This document shows, piece after piece, positions 16,083 to 24,822 of a stretch of DNA of 64,000 bases. Every line of letters begins with the position of its first letter. The first letter of the stretch is position 1. Made by a program: the position numbers and the translations under genes. Under the pieces are notes generated by a model, which ran no database searches, was not told where the DNA came from, and saw nothing but the letters and a program-made list of their open reading frames with translations. The stretch covers positions 20,657 to 84,656 of the forward strand of contig NZ_SSNY01000015.1 of the NCBI RefSeq assembly GCF_004801285.1, given 5' to 3'. The stretch is from Ollibium composti. GTDB taxonomy: Bacteria; Pseudomonadota; Alphaproteobacteria; Rhizobiales; Rhizobiaceae.

Positions 16083-17225
16083 ATGAAGATCCGCGAATTC
16101 GGCGTCGAGATCTGGATGAACGCCTATGAGAACGACGCAAAATTCAATCTCGCCGAAACCTGCGTGGATTCGATCACCGTTGCCGAATTGCTGTCGATGG
16201 CCGGCCGCAACGATACGGCGCTGGCCGAACTGTTGCCGATGCGCCTTGGATACGGAGCCATTGAGGGGTCGGACCGGCTTAAGGACGCGATCTGCCGCCT
16301 CTATCAGGAACAGAAACGGGAGAACGTGATCGTCACGCACGGGACGATCGGCGCCAACCACCTCGTTCACGTCGCTCTGGTCGAACCCGGCGATACGGTG
16401 GTTTCGATCGTGCCGACCTACCAGCAGCACACGTCCATACCCGAAAGCTGCGGGGCCGAGGTGCGGCTGCTCTGGCTGAAGCCGGAGAACGGTTTCCTGC
16501 CCGATCTCGCCGAACTGGCCGAACTGGCCAGGGGCGCGAAGCTGATCGCCCTGACCAACCCCAACAACCCGACTGGCTCGCTGATCGACAGGACCGGGCT
16601 GGAGGCGATCGCCGCCATTGCCCGCGCCGAGGGGGCATGGGTTCTGTGCGACGAGGTCTATCGCGGCATTGACCAGGAGGGGGACGGATTCACCCCCGCA
16701 ATGTGCGATCTCTATGAGAAGGGCATTTCCACCTGCGGCATGTCGAAGGCGTTCTCGCTCGCCGGCCTGCGGCTCGGCTGGATCGCCGCGCCTGAGGAGG
16801 TCATCCGTGCGGTCTTCATCCATCGCGACTATACGACGATCAGCGTCGGCCGCCTCGACGATCATTTTTCCGCGCTGGCGCTGGAAAACAGCGAGCGGGT
16901 GCTGGAACGCAGCCGCAGGATGACCAGGACCAACCTGAAGATCCTCGACGACTGGATCGCGGGCGAGCCCAAGATCAGCTACGTGAAGCCGAAATCGGGG
17001 ACGACGGCGCTCCTGCGCTACGATCTCGACATGCCCTCGGCGGAGCTGTGCCGCAGCCTGCAGGCCGAGACGGGCGTGATGCTGCTGCCCGGATCGGCAC
17101 TGGACATGGAGGGCTGGCTGCGCATCGGCTATGCCTGCGACACCGAAGTGCTGCGGCAGGGTCTGGCGCTGTTTTCGCGGTTCCTGGCGCGGCAGGCTGG
17201 CGCGGGTCGCTCGCCGGTTCCCTGA
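16083..17225 (+). CDS. Class I/II pyridoxal-phosphate aminotransferase, copy 2
   Basis: A 380-residue fold-type I aminotransferase. The start MKIREFGVEIW has GGGAGGA six bases upstream. Motifs are VTHGTIGANHLVH, ALTNPNNPTGSLID, WVLCDEVYRGI and the PLP lysine in TCGMSKAFSLAGLRLGW (about residue 223), with C-terminal WLRIGYACD. It is a divergent paralogue of the 12666 enzyme. The overall pattern recalls capreomycidine-synthase-like and arginine-related members of COG0436, but I cannot assign a substrate. It is probably a single-gene transcript, because the next cassette has its own operators. Confidence 0.9.
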   Translation: MKIREFGVEIWMNAYENDAKFNLAETCVDSITVAELLSMAGRNDTALAELLPMRLGYGAIEGSDRLKDAICRLYQEQKRENVIVTHGTIGANHLVHVALVEPGDTVVSIVPTYQQHTSIPESCGAEVRLLWLKPENGFLPDLAELAELARGAKLIALTNPNNPTGSLIDRTGLEAIAAIARAEGAWVLCDEVYRGIDQEGDGFTPAMCDLYEKGISTCGMSKAFSLAGLRLGWIAAPEEVIRAVFIHRDYTTISVGRLDDHFSALALENSERVLERSRRMTRTNLKILDDWIAGEPKISYVKPKSGTTALLRYDLDMPSAELCRSLQAETGVMLLPGSALDMEGWLRIGYACDTEVLRQGLALFSRFLARQAGAGRSPVP

Positions 17226-17259
17226 GACAGGGCGGCGCGCATGCGCTCGTAATGCGCTA

Positions 17260-17274
17260 GGTCCACAATGTGGA
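17260..17274. promoter_or_regulatory. IclR-type site, distal (GGTCCA-caatg-TGGA)
   Basis: GGTCCACAATGTGGA is an imperfect palindrome with the same half-site and five-base spacer as the perfect site at 17376-17392. A further half-site, GGTCCATTCAC, occurs at 17295-17305. The stretch 17226-17451 contains no gene and serves as the TRAP operon promoter region. Confidence 0.5.
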
Positions 17275-17375
17275 ATGATCTGGCCGTGTTTCCTGGTCCA
17301 TTCACGCTGGCATGCCGTTTTGGCTTGCCGCTCGGCTGGTTTGTGTGAAATAAAAACAGTCTTCGGGAGAGGTAA

Positions 17376-17392
17376 GGTCCATTATGTGGACC
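17376..17392. promoter_or_regulatory. IclR-type operator, proximal
   Basis: GGTCCATTATGTGGACC has perfect six-base arms around TTATG, 60 bases upstream of the TRAP binding-protein ATG. Related sequences (GGTCCATATTATGACC at 21481 and TATGGACC at 21373) flank the SDR/IclR divergent gap. The IclR protein encoded at 21516 is therefore the likely binder. Confidence 0.6.
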
Positions 17393-17451
17393 TTTGGAGA
17401 ATGTTTGAATTGGCGCTGCCGCGGAGCCAGGCGCCGAACTGGGAGGAAACG

Positions 17452-18468
17452 ATGGCTGGACTGACGCGCAGAGATTTTCTTGGAACCACGGCGGTCACCG
17501 CGGCGGCGCTGACCATGCCGGCGATCCGATCCGCGCGGGCTGCCGATTTCCGCTACAAATACGCCAACAACCTGCCGGTCGCGCATCCGCTCAACGTGCG
17601 CGCCAAGGAGGCGGCCGATGCCATCGCCAAGGACACGGATGGCCGCTTCGAACTGCAGATATTCCCCAACAACCAGCTTGGCTCCGACACGGACGTGCTC
17701 AGCCAGCTTCGGTCGGGCGCGGTCGAGTTCTTCACTCTGTCGGGCCTGATCCTGTCGACGCTGGTGCCGGTCGCCTCGATCAACGGCATCGGCTTCGCCT
17801 TCCCGGACTACGATACGGTCTGGAAGGCGATGGACGGCGAGCTCGGCGCCTTCGTGCGTGGCGAGATCGCCAAGTCCGGCCTCGTCGCCATGGAAAAGAT
17901 CTGGGACAACGGCTTCCGCCAGACGACGTCGAGCAGCAGGCCCATCGCCACGCCCGAGGATCTCGCCGGCTTCAAGATCCGCGTCCCGGTGAGCCCGTTG
18001 TGGACCTCGATGTTCGAGGCTTTCGGCGCGGCCCCCACCAGCATCAATTTCGCCGAGGTCTACACCTCGTTGCAGACCAAGGTCGTCGAAGGCCAGGAAA
18101 ACCCGCTCGCCATCATCCAGACGGCGAAGCTCTACGAGGTGCAGAAATACTGCTCCATGACCAACCATATGTGGGACGGTTTCTGGTTCCTCGCCAACAA
18201 GGAGATGTGGGAGGCGCTGCCGGAGGACATCCGCGCCGTCGTCACCAAGCACATCAACGCCGCGGCGGTAGCCGAACGGGCGGACACCGCCGCGCTCAAC
18301 GCTTCGCTGGCCGACAAGCTGAAATCCGAAGGCATGGAACTCAACACGCCCGATCCGGCACCGTTCCGCGACAAGCTGCGTTCGGCCGGCTTCTATGCCT
18401 CCTGGCGCGATAAATACGGCCAGGAGCCGTGGGATCTTCTGGAAAAGGCCGTCGGCAAGCTGGTGTAG
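17452..18468 (+). CDS. TRAP transporter substrate-binding protein (DctP), Tat-type signal
   Basis: A 338-residue periplasmic protein. The start ATG at 17452 has GGGAGGA upstream; the N-terminus MAGLTRRDFLGTTAVTAAAL is a twin-arginine-type signal (RRDFLG), so export is probably in folded form. The DctP core shows FKIRVPVSPLWTSMF (ligand carboxylate Arg), NFAEVYTSLQTKVVEGQENP and the long C-terminal helices. The fused permease gene follows after 105 bases. The cassette also includes an SDR and an acyl-CoA-synthetase-like enzyme, which points to a carboxylic acid as ligand. Confidence 0.92.
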   Translation: MAGLTRRDFLGTTAVTAAALTMPAIRSARAADFRYKYANNLPVAHPLNVRAKEAADAIAKDTDGRFELQIFPNNQLGSDTDVLSQLRSGAVEFFTLSGLILSTLVPVASINGIGFAFPDYDTVWKAMDGELGAFVRGEIAKSGLVAMEKIWDNGFRQTTSSSRPIATPEDLAGFKIRVPVSPLWTSMFEAFGAAPTSINFAEVYTSLQTKVVEGQENPLAIIQTAKLYEVQKYCSMTNHMWDGFWFLANKEMWEALPEDIRAVVTKHINAAAVAERADTAALNASLADKLKSEGMELNTPDPAPFRDKLRSAGFYASWRDKYGQEPWDLLEKAVGKLV

Positions 18469-18573
18469 GGCTTCGGGCCGAACGGTGGAAAACGGCTCTC
18501 GGATGATCCGGCGCGACATCGAGCGGAAAGGGTTGGGCAAGCGGCCTCGGCAGCCTGCCCGGCTGTCTGGCCG

Positions 18574-20439
18574 ATGATGGAGCCGGCAGCCGAGGCGGAG
18601 GCGGGTATTTCGCTGCGACCGTGGGCAGCGAAGGCTGATGCTTTCCTCGGCCATCTGGTGGAGATCCCGGCGGCGGTCCTCGTCATCGCCGAGGTCGTGG
18701 TGCTATTCGCCGGCGTCGTCTCGCGCTATGTCTTCGACCGGCCGCTGGTCTGGTCCGACGAGCTAGCTTCGCTGTGCTTCCTGTGGCTCGGACTGCTCGG
18801 CGCCTGCGTTGCGCTGCGCCGCGGCGAGCATATGCGCATGACCGCCATGGTCACCGCACTGCCGCCGCGCGGGCGCGCCTTCATCGAGGTGCTGGCGATC
18901 GCTGCCTCGGCGGCCTTCCTGTTGCTGATTGTCATGCCCGCCTACAGGTTCGCGCTCAACGAAACCTTCATCACCACGCCGGCGCTCGGCATTTCGGCCG
19001 CATGGCGCGCCTCGGCGCTTCCGGTATGTGCCGCGCTGATGATCCTGATCGCGCTGGTGCGGCTGGCTTGTGTCGCTTCCACGCGGCAGGTCGTCGAGGC
19101 GGTGGCGCTGACGCTGGCCATCGGCGCCGTGCTCTACTTGATGAAGCCGGTCTTCGCCGACCTCGGCAACATCAATCTCGTCATCTTCTTCGTCGTGCTG
19201 CTCGCCGCCGCCATCTTCGCCGGCGTGCCCATCGCCTTCGCCTTCGGCCTCGGCACCTTCGCCTATCTGGCGCTGACGACGCGCGTGCCGATGAGCATCG
19301 TGGTCAGCCGCATGGACGAGGGCATGTCACATCTGATCCTGCTCGCCGTGCCGCTGTTCGTGCTGCTCGGCTATCTGATCGAGACGACCGGCATGGCGCG
19401 CGCCATGGTGGCCTTTCTGGCCGCCCTCGTCGGCCATGTACGCGGCGGGCTCTCCTATGTGCTGCTCGGCGCGATTTTCCTGGTGTCCGGCATTTCCGGC
19501 GCCAAGGCCGCCGACATGGCCGCCGTCGCCCCGGTGTTGTTTCCCGAGATGAAGGCGCGCGGCGCCAAGCCTGGCGAACTGATCGCGCTTCTGTCGTCGT
19601 CGGGCGCCATGTCTGAGACGATCCCGCCGAGCCTCGTTCTCATCACCATCGGTTCGGTCACCGGCGTCTCTATCGCCGCTCTCTTCACCGGCGGCCTTTT
19701 GCCGGCGCTGGTGCTGGCATTGGCGCTGGCGGGCGTCGCCTGGTGGCGCTCGCGCGGCGAGGACCTTTCGGCCGTGCGCCGCGCCAGTGCCGGCGAGATC
19801 GCCCGCACCTTCGCCATCGCGCTGCCGGCGCTGATCCTGCCCTTCGTCATCCGCTTCGCGGTGGTGGAAGGTATCGCCACGGCAACGGAGGTTTCCACCA
19901 TCGGCATCGTCTATTCGGTGCTGGCCGGCCTGCTGATCTACCGCCGCTTCGAATGGCACAGGCTGCGCGCCATGCTGGTCGGCACGGCCTCGCTGTCGGG
20001 CGCCATCCTGTTCATCATCGGCGCGGCGACGGCGATGGCCTGGGCGCTCACCCAGTCCGGCTTTTCCGGTCAGCTCGCCTCCTTCATGTCGACGCTGCCG
20101 GGCGGGGTGGCGAGCTTCATGGCGATGTCGATCGTCGTCTTCGTCATCCTCGGCTCGGTGCTCGAGGGGATTCCGGCCATCGTGCTGTTCGGGCCGCTCC
20201 TGTTCCCCATCGCCGAGGCCGTCGGCATCAATGACGTGCACTATGCCATCGTCGTCATCCTGGCGATGGGCATCGGCCTGTTCGCACCGCCCTTCGGCGT
20301 CGGCTACTACACCGCCTGCGCCATCGGCCGGGTCAATCCCGATGAGGGCATGCGGCCGATCATGGGTTATCTGCTGGCGTTGCTCATCGGCGTCATCGTG
20401 ATCGCGGCGGTGCCGTGGTTCTCCATCGGCTTTCTTTAA
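18574..20439 (+). CDS. Fused TRAP permease (DctQ-DctM)
   Basis: A 621-residue membrane protein combining both TRAP permeases. Residues about 25-190 are a DctQ domain (VSRYVFDRPLVWSDELASLCFLWLGLLGACVALRRGEHMRM). Residues about 200-620 are a DctM domain with AVPLFVLLGYLIE, SGISGAKAADMAAVAPVL, SETIPPSLVLITIGS and IGLFAPPFGVGYYTAC. Such fusions are a known minority arrangement. It works with the binding protein at 17452. Two adjacent ATGs at 18574 and 18577 could start translation. It converges with the SDR; the 105-base gap holds two palindromic repeats. Confidence 0.92.
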   Translation: MMEPAAEAEAGISLRPWAAKADAFLGHLVEIPAAVLVIAEVVVLFAGVVSRYVFDRPLVWSDELASLCFLWLGLLGACVALRRGEHMRMTAMVTALPPRGRAFIEVLAIAASAAFLLLIVMPAYRFALNETFITTPALGISAAWRASALPVCAALMILIALVRLACVASTRQVVEAVALTLAIGAVLYLMKPVFADLGNINLVIFFVVLLAAAIFAGVPIAFAFGLGTFAYLALTTRVPMSIVVSRMDEGMSHLILLAVPLFVLLGYLIETTGMARAMVAFLAALVGHVRGGLSYVLLGAIFLVSGISGAKAADMAAVAPVLFPEMKARGAKPGELIALLSSSGAMSETIPPSLVLITIGSVTGVSIAALFTGGLLPALVLALALAGVAWWRSRGEDLSAVRRASAGEIARTFAIALPALILPFVIRFAVVEGIATATEVSTIGIVYSVLAGLLIYRRFEWHRLRAMLVGTASLSGAILFIIGAATAMAWALTQSGFSGQLASFMSTLPGGVASFMAMSIVVFVILGSVLEGIPAIVLFGPLLFPIAEAVGINDVHYAIVVILAMGIGLFAPPFGVGYYTACAIGRVNPDEGMRPIMGYLLALLIGVIVIAAVPWFSIGFL

Positions 20440-20442
20440 AGC

Positions 20443-20541
20443 ATGATGCCGAAAAGTTGCAGACTTTTCGGAAAACATCATACTTCAAAAACAAAGGGTT
20501 AGAGTGAAATACCGATTCAGGGAAACGGCATTTCGCTCTAA
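20443..20541. repeat. Two palindromic repeats between convergent genes
   Basis: First hairpin 20443-20481: CCGAAAAGT / ACTTTTCGG with outer ATGATG / CATCAT. Second hairpin 20499-20541: TTAGAGTGAAATACCG pairs with CGGCATTTCGCTCTAA at 14 of 16 positions. The first resembles the GCATGAT-CCGAAAAGT repeat family common in rhizobia. Their position between the ends of two convergent genes suggests they can also terminate transcription in both directions. Confidence 0.75.
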
Positions 20542-20544
20542 GCG

Positions 20545-21342
20545 TCAGGCGCAGCGCGCGGTGAGTCCTCCGTCGACGATGATATGCGTGCCGTTGACAT
20601 AACGCGCCTCGTCGGAAGCCAGGAACAGCGCGGCATAGGCGGTATCCCAGGCATCGCCCATGCTTCCCGTCGGGCTCTGGGCATTGCGCTTGGCGAGCAT
20701 TGTCTCGACATCCGCGCCGTAACTCGCCGCCAGCGGCTCGCGAATCATCGGCGTGTCCATCAGGCCGGGCAGCACGCAGTTGGCGCGGATGCCTTTGCCG
20801 GCATATTGCAGGGCGATGTTCTGCGTCAGCGCCAGCACGGCAGCCTTCGACGCCGTATAGGCGGCGTAGGGGAAGCCGATCCAGCGCAAAGCCGCCGCCG
20901 ACGAAATGTTGACGATGGCGCCGGCCCCTTGCTCGACCATCGCTGGCAGCACATGCTTGCAGGCGAGGAACACGCCGGTCTGGTTGACCGCGACGATGCG
21001 GTTCCATTCCTCCTCGCTTGTCTCGACCGGCCCTCCGGTGGCGGCGATGCCGACATTGTTGTGCAGCACGTCGATGCGGCCATGGGCGCCGAGGGTGGCA
21101 GCCACGGTGCGCTCCAGGCTGGCGCTGTCGGTCACGTCGGCCGTGAGCGCTAGGCAATCGCCGCCCTGCGCCGTGATCTCGCCGCGGGTTCGTTGCGCCG
21201 CCGCAAGGTCGCGGTCGGCGACGACGACGGCGCCGCCCTCGCGCGCATAGAGCAGCGCGGCCGCCTTGCCGTTGTTCAGCCCTTCAGGCGGCGCGCCGCC
21301 GCCGACGACGAGCACGACCTTGTTTTGCATGCGTCCGGGCAT
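20545..21342 (-). CDS. Short-chain dehydrogenase/reductase (IclR-linked cassette)
   Basis: A 265-residue NAD(P)-dependent SDR; the start MPGRMQNKVVLV has AGAGGA eight bases upstream. The nucleotide motif is unusual: GGGAPPEGLNNGKAAA replaces the typical TGxxxGIG. The NNVG motif, the catalytic Ser in VNISSAAALRW, the Tyr-x-x-x-Lys in YAAYTASKAAV and VNGTHIIVDGG are all present. It is divergent from iclR, with GGTCCA-type half-sites between them. It probably oxidises a hydroxyl of the imported acid or its CoA ester. Confidence 0.88.
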   Translation of the reverse strand: MPGRMQNKVVLVVGGGAPPEGLNNGKAAALLYAREGGAVVVADRDLAAAQRTRGEITAQGGDCLALTADVTDSASLERTVAATLGAHGRIDVLHNNVGIAATGGPVETSEEEWNRIVAVNQTGVFLACKHVLPAMVEQGAGAIVNISSAAALRWIGFPYAAYTASKAAVLALTQNIALQYAGKGIRANCVLPGLMDTPMIREPLAASYGADVETMLAKRNAQSPTGSMGDAWDTAYAALFLASDEARYVNGTHIIVDGGLTARCA

Positions 21343-21372
21343 AAACGTGTTCCTCTGCCGGTTGTTCACAGT

Positions 21373-21496
21373 ATGGACCGTTTGGCCCGGCTCAGAAGGC
21401 GACAATAGCGCAAGACGCGCGCTTGCGCAGCCTTAGGTGCAATGCAAATATGAATCAGGATAAGGATCGCGTGCCTACATGGTCCATATTATGACC
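21373..21496. promoter_or_regulatory. Divergent SDR/iclR control region with GGTCCA sites
   Basis: TATGGACC (21373-21380, half-site pointing to the SDR) and GGTCCATATTATGACC (21481-21496, just upstream of iclR) share GGTCCA and the CATAAT core with the site at 17376. The spacing suggests autoregulation of iclR and control of the SDR gene. No separate promoter boxes are convincing. Confidence 0.5.
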
Positions 21497-21515
21497 AAAC
21501 GGAAGTTGCCATAAC

Positions 21516-22337
21516 ATGAGCGCTATGCGGGAGGTCACCGGCGCGCAGAGCGTCGACCGCGCGCTCGGCCTGCTGGCTATCGTGCGCCGCAATGCCGAAG
21601 CCGGCATCGGCCTCTCCGATATCCTGGCCGAAAGCGGCTTGAACAAGCCGACGGCGCGGCGCCTGCTGCTCGCCCTGATGCGGGCCGGACTGGTGGAGCA
21701 GGACGCGAAAAGCCGGCGCTACCATCTCGGCGAGGAGGCCTTCCTGATGGGCGCGCTGGCGGCAACGCGCCATAGCCTGCTCGAATTCACCGGCGAGAGC
21801 CTGCGGCATATCTCCGACAAAAGCGAGGATTCTTCGTTCTTCTCCGTGCGCCGTCAGAACCTTTCGGTGTGTCTGCAGCGCGAGGAAGGCCGCTTTCCGA
21901 TCCGCACTCATGTGCTGCAGGCGGGCGCCCATCACCCGCTCGGCATCGGCGCCGGCTCGATGGCGCTGCTGGCGGACCTGCCCGACGAGGAGATCGACCA
22001 CATCGTCGCCGAGAACGAGGCCGCCGTCGCCGCCCGCTTTCCGCGCTATACGCCACAGGTCATCCGCGAGCAGGTCGAGGCGACGCGCGCCCGCGGCTGG
22101 TCACTCAATCCGGGGCTGGTGCTGCCCAATTCTTGGGCGATCGGCATGGTCGTTCGCTATCCCGACGGCCGCACCGCCGGCGCGCTCAGCCTGTCGGCCA
22201 TCGACAGTCGTATGGGAGCCGAACGGCAGGAAAATCTCGCCGCGCTTCTGCGCGACGAGACCGGCCGCCTGTCCGTGAAACTGCAACGCATTTTTGCGCG
22301 CCGCGACGGCCGCGCGAGGAAACCGACGGAGACGTAG
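21516..22337 (+). CDS. IclR-family transcriptional regulator
   Basis: A 273-residue regulator. The N-terminal winged helix is AQSVDRALGLLAIV...IGLSDILAESGLNKPTARRLLLALMRAGLVEQD (about residues 9-60). The C-terminal IclR effector domain includes RFPIRTHVLQAGAHHPLGIGAGSMALLADLP and the late SLSAIDSRM. Starts at 21516 or 21525 are possible. It is the first gene of an apparent iclR-ligase-PPC operon (one-base gap to the ligase). It is divergent from the SDR and likely controls the TRAP cassette 4 kb away through matching operators. Confidence 0.92.
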   Translation: MSAMREVTGAQSVDRALGLLAIVRRNAEAGIGLSDILAESGLNKPTARRLLLALMRAGLVEQDAKSRRYHLGEEAFLMGALAATRHSLLEFTGESLRHISDKSEDSSFFSVRRQNLSVCLQREEGRFPIRTHVLQAGAHHPLGIGAGSMALLADLPDEEIDHIVAENEAAVAARFPRYTPQVIREQVEATRARGWSLNPGLVLPNSWAIGMVVRYPDGRTAGALSLSAIDSRMGAERQENLAALLRDETGRLSVKLQRIFARRDGRARKPTET

Positions 22338-22338
22338 A

Positions 22339-23961
22339 GTGGGGCAGCAAGCGCCATCCGCAAACGAGGCCCTGCCGCGTTCGACGCGGGTGTCCAACCT
22401 GGCACATCTTTTGACGCGGTCGGCGCGCCGGTTCGGCGACGAAATTGCGCTGGCGTGGGGCGAGCAAAGCTGGACATGGCGCGATCTCGACGCGCGCGTC
22501 AGCGCCATGGCCGCAGGACTTCGCGACCGTTTCGGCGTGAAGAAGGGCGATCGCATCCTGGTCCAGTCGCAGAACTGCAACCAGATGCTGGAATCGATGT
22601 TCGCCTGCTTCCGGCTGGGCGCGGTCTGGGTGCCGACCAATTTCCGCCAGACCCCGGCGGAAGTCGCCTATCTGGCCGAGGCGAGCGGCGCGAAGGGAAT
22701 GATCTGCCACGCCGCCTTTCCCGATCATGCCGCCGCCTGCGCCGCGCTTGCCGCGCCGCCGGCTTTCATGCTCGCCATCGGCGAGGCCGGGTTCGGCGAC
22801 AGCTACGAGGCCGTGGTCGCCGAGTATCTGGGCAGGGCGGTTTCCAACGAGGCGGTCGGGCGCGACGATCCCTGCTGGTTCTTCTTCACCTCCGGCACCA
22901 CCGGGCGGCCGAAGGCGGCGGTGCTGACGCACGGCCAGATGGGCTTTGTCGTTGTCAATCATCTGTGCGACCTGATGCCGGGCACCACGCAACACGACGC
23001 CTCGCTGGTCGTCGCCCCGCTCTCGCACGGCGCCGGCGTGCATCTGCTGACCCAGGTGGCGGCCGGCGCCAGGACGGTGCTGACAGCGTCGGAGCGCTTC
23101 GACCCGGCTGAAATCTGGTCGCTGGTCGAACACTGGCGCATCACCAACATGTTCACCGTGCCAACCATCCTGAAGCGCCTTGTCGAGCACCCCGCCGTCG
23201 AGGGCGCCGACCACGGCTCGCTGCGCTACATCATCTATGCCGGCGCGCCGATGTACCGGGAGGACCAGAAGCGCGCTTTGGCGAAGCTCGGGCCGGTCAT
23301 CGTGCAGTATTTCGGCCTCGGTGAAGTGACGGGAAACATCACCGTCCTGCCGGCTGCGGAGCACGAGGCCGAGGACAGGCCCGGCATGCGTCTCAACACC
23401 TGCGGCTTCGAGCGCACGGCGATGGAAATCTCCATCCAGGACGATGACGGCGCCGAACTTGCGGCCAATGCCAGCGGCGAGATCTGCGTCACCGGTCCGG
23501 CCGTCTTCGCCGGCTATTACGACAATCCGGAAGCCAACGCCAAGGCCTTCCGCAACGGCTGGTTCCGCACCGGCGATCTCGGCTATCTCGACGAGCAAGG
23601 CTATCTCTACATCACCGGCCGAGCCTCCGATATGTACATTTCCGGCGGCTCCAACATCTATCCGCGCGAGATCGAGGAGAAGATCCTCGCCCATCCGGGG
23701 GTCGGCGAGGTGGCGGTGCTCGGCGTGCCGGACCCGGCATGGGGCGAGGCCGGCATCGCCGTGTGCGTGCCGGCGCAAGGCGCGACGGTGGGCGAGGCCG
23801 AACTGATCGCCTTCCTCGACGGCAAGCTCGCCCGCTACAAGATGCCGAAGCGCTTCATCTTCATCGAGGAGATGCCGAAATCGGCCTATGGCAAGATCAC
23901 CAAGAAGCTGGTGCGCGAGGCGCTGGAGGCGCGCGGCCTGCTCGCCGGGACGACGGCATGA
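22339..23961 (+). CDS. Acyl-CoA synthetase-like AMP-forming ligase
   Basis: A 540-residue enzyme of the ANL superfamily, started at GTG 22339 with GGAG seven bases before it, directly after the iclR stop. Motifs are WFFFTSGTTGRPKAAVLTH (about 178-196), VQYFGLGEVTGN (about 330), GWFRTGDLGYLDEQGYLYITGRASDMYISGG (about 405-435) and the catalytic lysine in PKSAYGKITKK (about 518). It should activate a carboxylic acid, probably the substrate brought in by the TRAP system at 17452, to its CoA thioester. It is coupled by ATGA to the downstream PPC-domain gene. Substrate unknown. Confidence 0.9.
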   Translation: MGQQAPSANEALPRSTRVSNLAHLLTRSARRFGDEIALAWGEQSWTWRDLDARVSAMAAGLRDRFGVKKGDRILVQSQNCNQMLESMFACFRLGAVWVPTNFRQTPAEVAYLAEASGAKGMICHAAFPDHAAACAALAAPPAFMLAIGEAGFGDSYEAVVAEYLGRAVSNEAVGRDDPCWFFFTSGTTGRPKAAVLTHGQMGFVVVNHLCDLMPGTTQHDASLVVAPLSHGAGVHLLTQVAAGARTVLTASERFDPAEIWSLVEHWRITNMFTVPTILKRLVEHPAVEGADHGSLRYIIYAGAPMYREDQKRALAKLGPVIVQYFGLGEVTGNITVLPAAEHEAEDRPGMRLNTCGFERTAMEISIQDDDGAELAANASGEICVTGPAVFAGYYDNPEANAKAFRNGWFRTGDLGYLDEQGYLYITGRASDMYISGGSNIYPREIEEKILAHPGVGEVAVLGVPDPAWGEAGIAVCVPAQGATVGEAELIAFLDGKLARYKMPKRFIFIEEMPKSAYGKITKKLVREALEARGLLAGTTA

Positions 23962-24815
23962 CCGCCCGTCCGCCCATCGCCCATCCGGGGCCGGTGGCGC
24001 AACGGCGGCATGCGCTGGCATGGGCAAGGGCGGTGCCGCTCGATTTCACCCTGGCGCGCGGCGAGGCGGTGGAAACCGGGTTGGCGAAGACGGTCGCCGC
24101 CGCCGGCTGCGACAGTGCCTGTGTCGGGATCGACGGCGGCCGCTTCGATCCGTTCCGCTACGTGCTGCCCGCGGCTTCGCCCGATAGCGAACATGCCGCC
24201 TGGTATTCCGCGACCATCGCACCTGAAGGTGGCGTCACGGTGGAGCGGGCGACGGCGATCGTCGGCCGCCGCGACGGCGCCGGCTTCGTTCATTGCCATG
24301 GGCTTTGGCAGGACGAGAGGGGCTCACCTGCGCTCGGCCATATGCTGCCGTCCGAGAGCTTGCCGGCCGAGGCCGTGCGGGTGCGCGGTGTCGGGCTGCG
24401 CGGCGCGGTCTTCGAGTCGCGGCACGATCCGGAGACGAATTTCCGGCTGTTCGCCGCCGGGCCGGCGCAAGGTGGCGAAGCCGGCGGCAGGTCGGCGCTC
24501 GCCGTCACCTTGCGGCCGAACCAGGACATTTCACTTGCGCTGGAGGCGATCTGTCGCGACGGGGGCATCCGCCGGGCTACGATCCTTGGTATCGGCAGCC
24601 TGAACGGCGCACGCTTCGAGAGCGGCCCGGTGATGGAGTCCTACGCTTCCGAGTTCTTCGTCACCGAGGGGCGACTGGAGGAAACGCCGGCCGGCCCGGT
24701 CGTACGGCTCGACATCGCCATCGTCGACATGCGCGGCGCCATCTTCCATGGCCGTCTGGTGCGCGGCGAAAATCCGATCTGCGTGACCGCGGAGTTGGTC
24801 GTAGTACCTGAGTGA
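23958..24815 (+). CDS. PPC/DUF296 tandem-domain protein
   Basis: A 285-residue protein with two PPC (DUF296) domains. The first (about 20-130) carries the metal-type signature HCHGLWQDERGSPALGH (His-x-His then Gly-His). The second (about 155-285) keeps the fold pattern (ALAVTLRPNQDISLALEAI, ATILGIGSLNGARFESGP, VRLDIAIVDMRGAIFHGRLVRGENPICVTAELVV) but lacks the HxH pair. PPC domains occur as trimers in plant AT-hook proteins; bacterial stand-alone copies have no settled function. The ATGA overlap with the ligase gene suggests a shared biochemical task, perhaps handling a CoA ester or its carboxylate. Confidence 0.8.
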   Translation: MTARPPIAHPGPVAQRRHALAWARAVPLDFTLARGEAVETGLAKTVAAAGCDSACVGIDGGRFDPFRYVLPAASPDSEHAAWYSATIAPEGGVTVERATAIVGRRDGAGFVHCHGLWQDERGSPALGHMLPSESLPAEAVRVRGVGLRGAVFESRHDPETNFRLFAAGPAQGGEAGGRSALAVTLRPNQDISLALEAICRDGGIRRATILGIGSLNGARFESGPVMESYASEFFVTEGRLEETPAGPVVRLDIAIVDMRGAIFHGRLVRGENPICVTAELVVVPE

Positions 24816-24822
24816 GCCTTAC

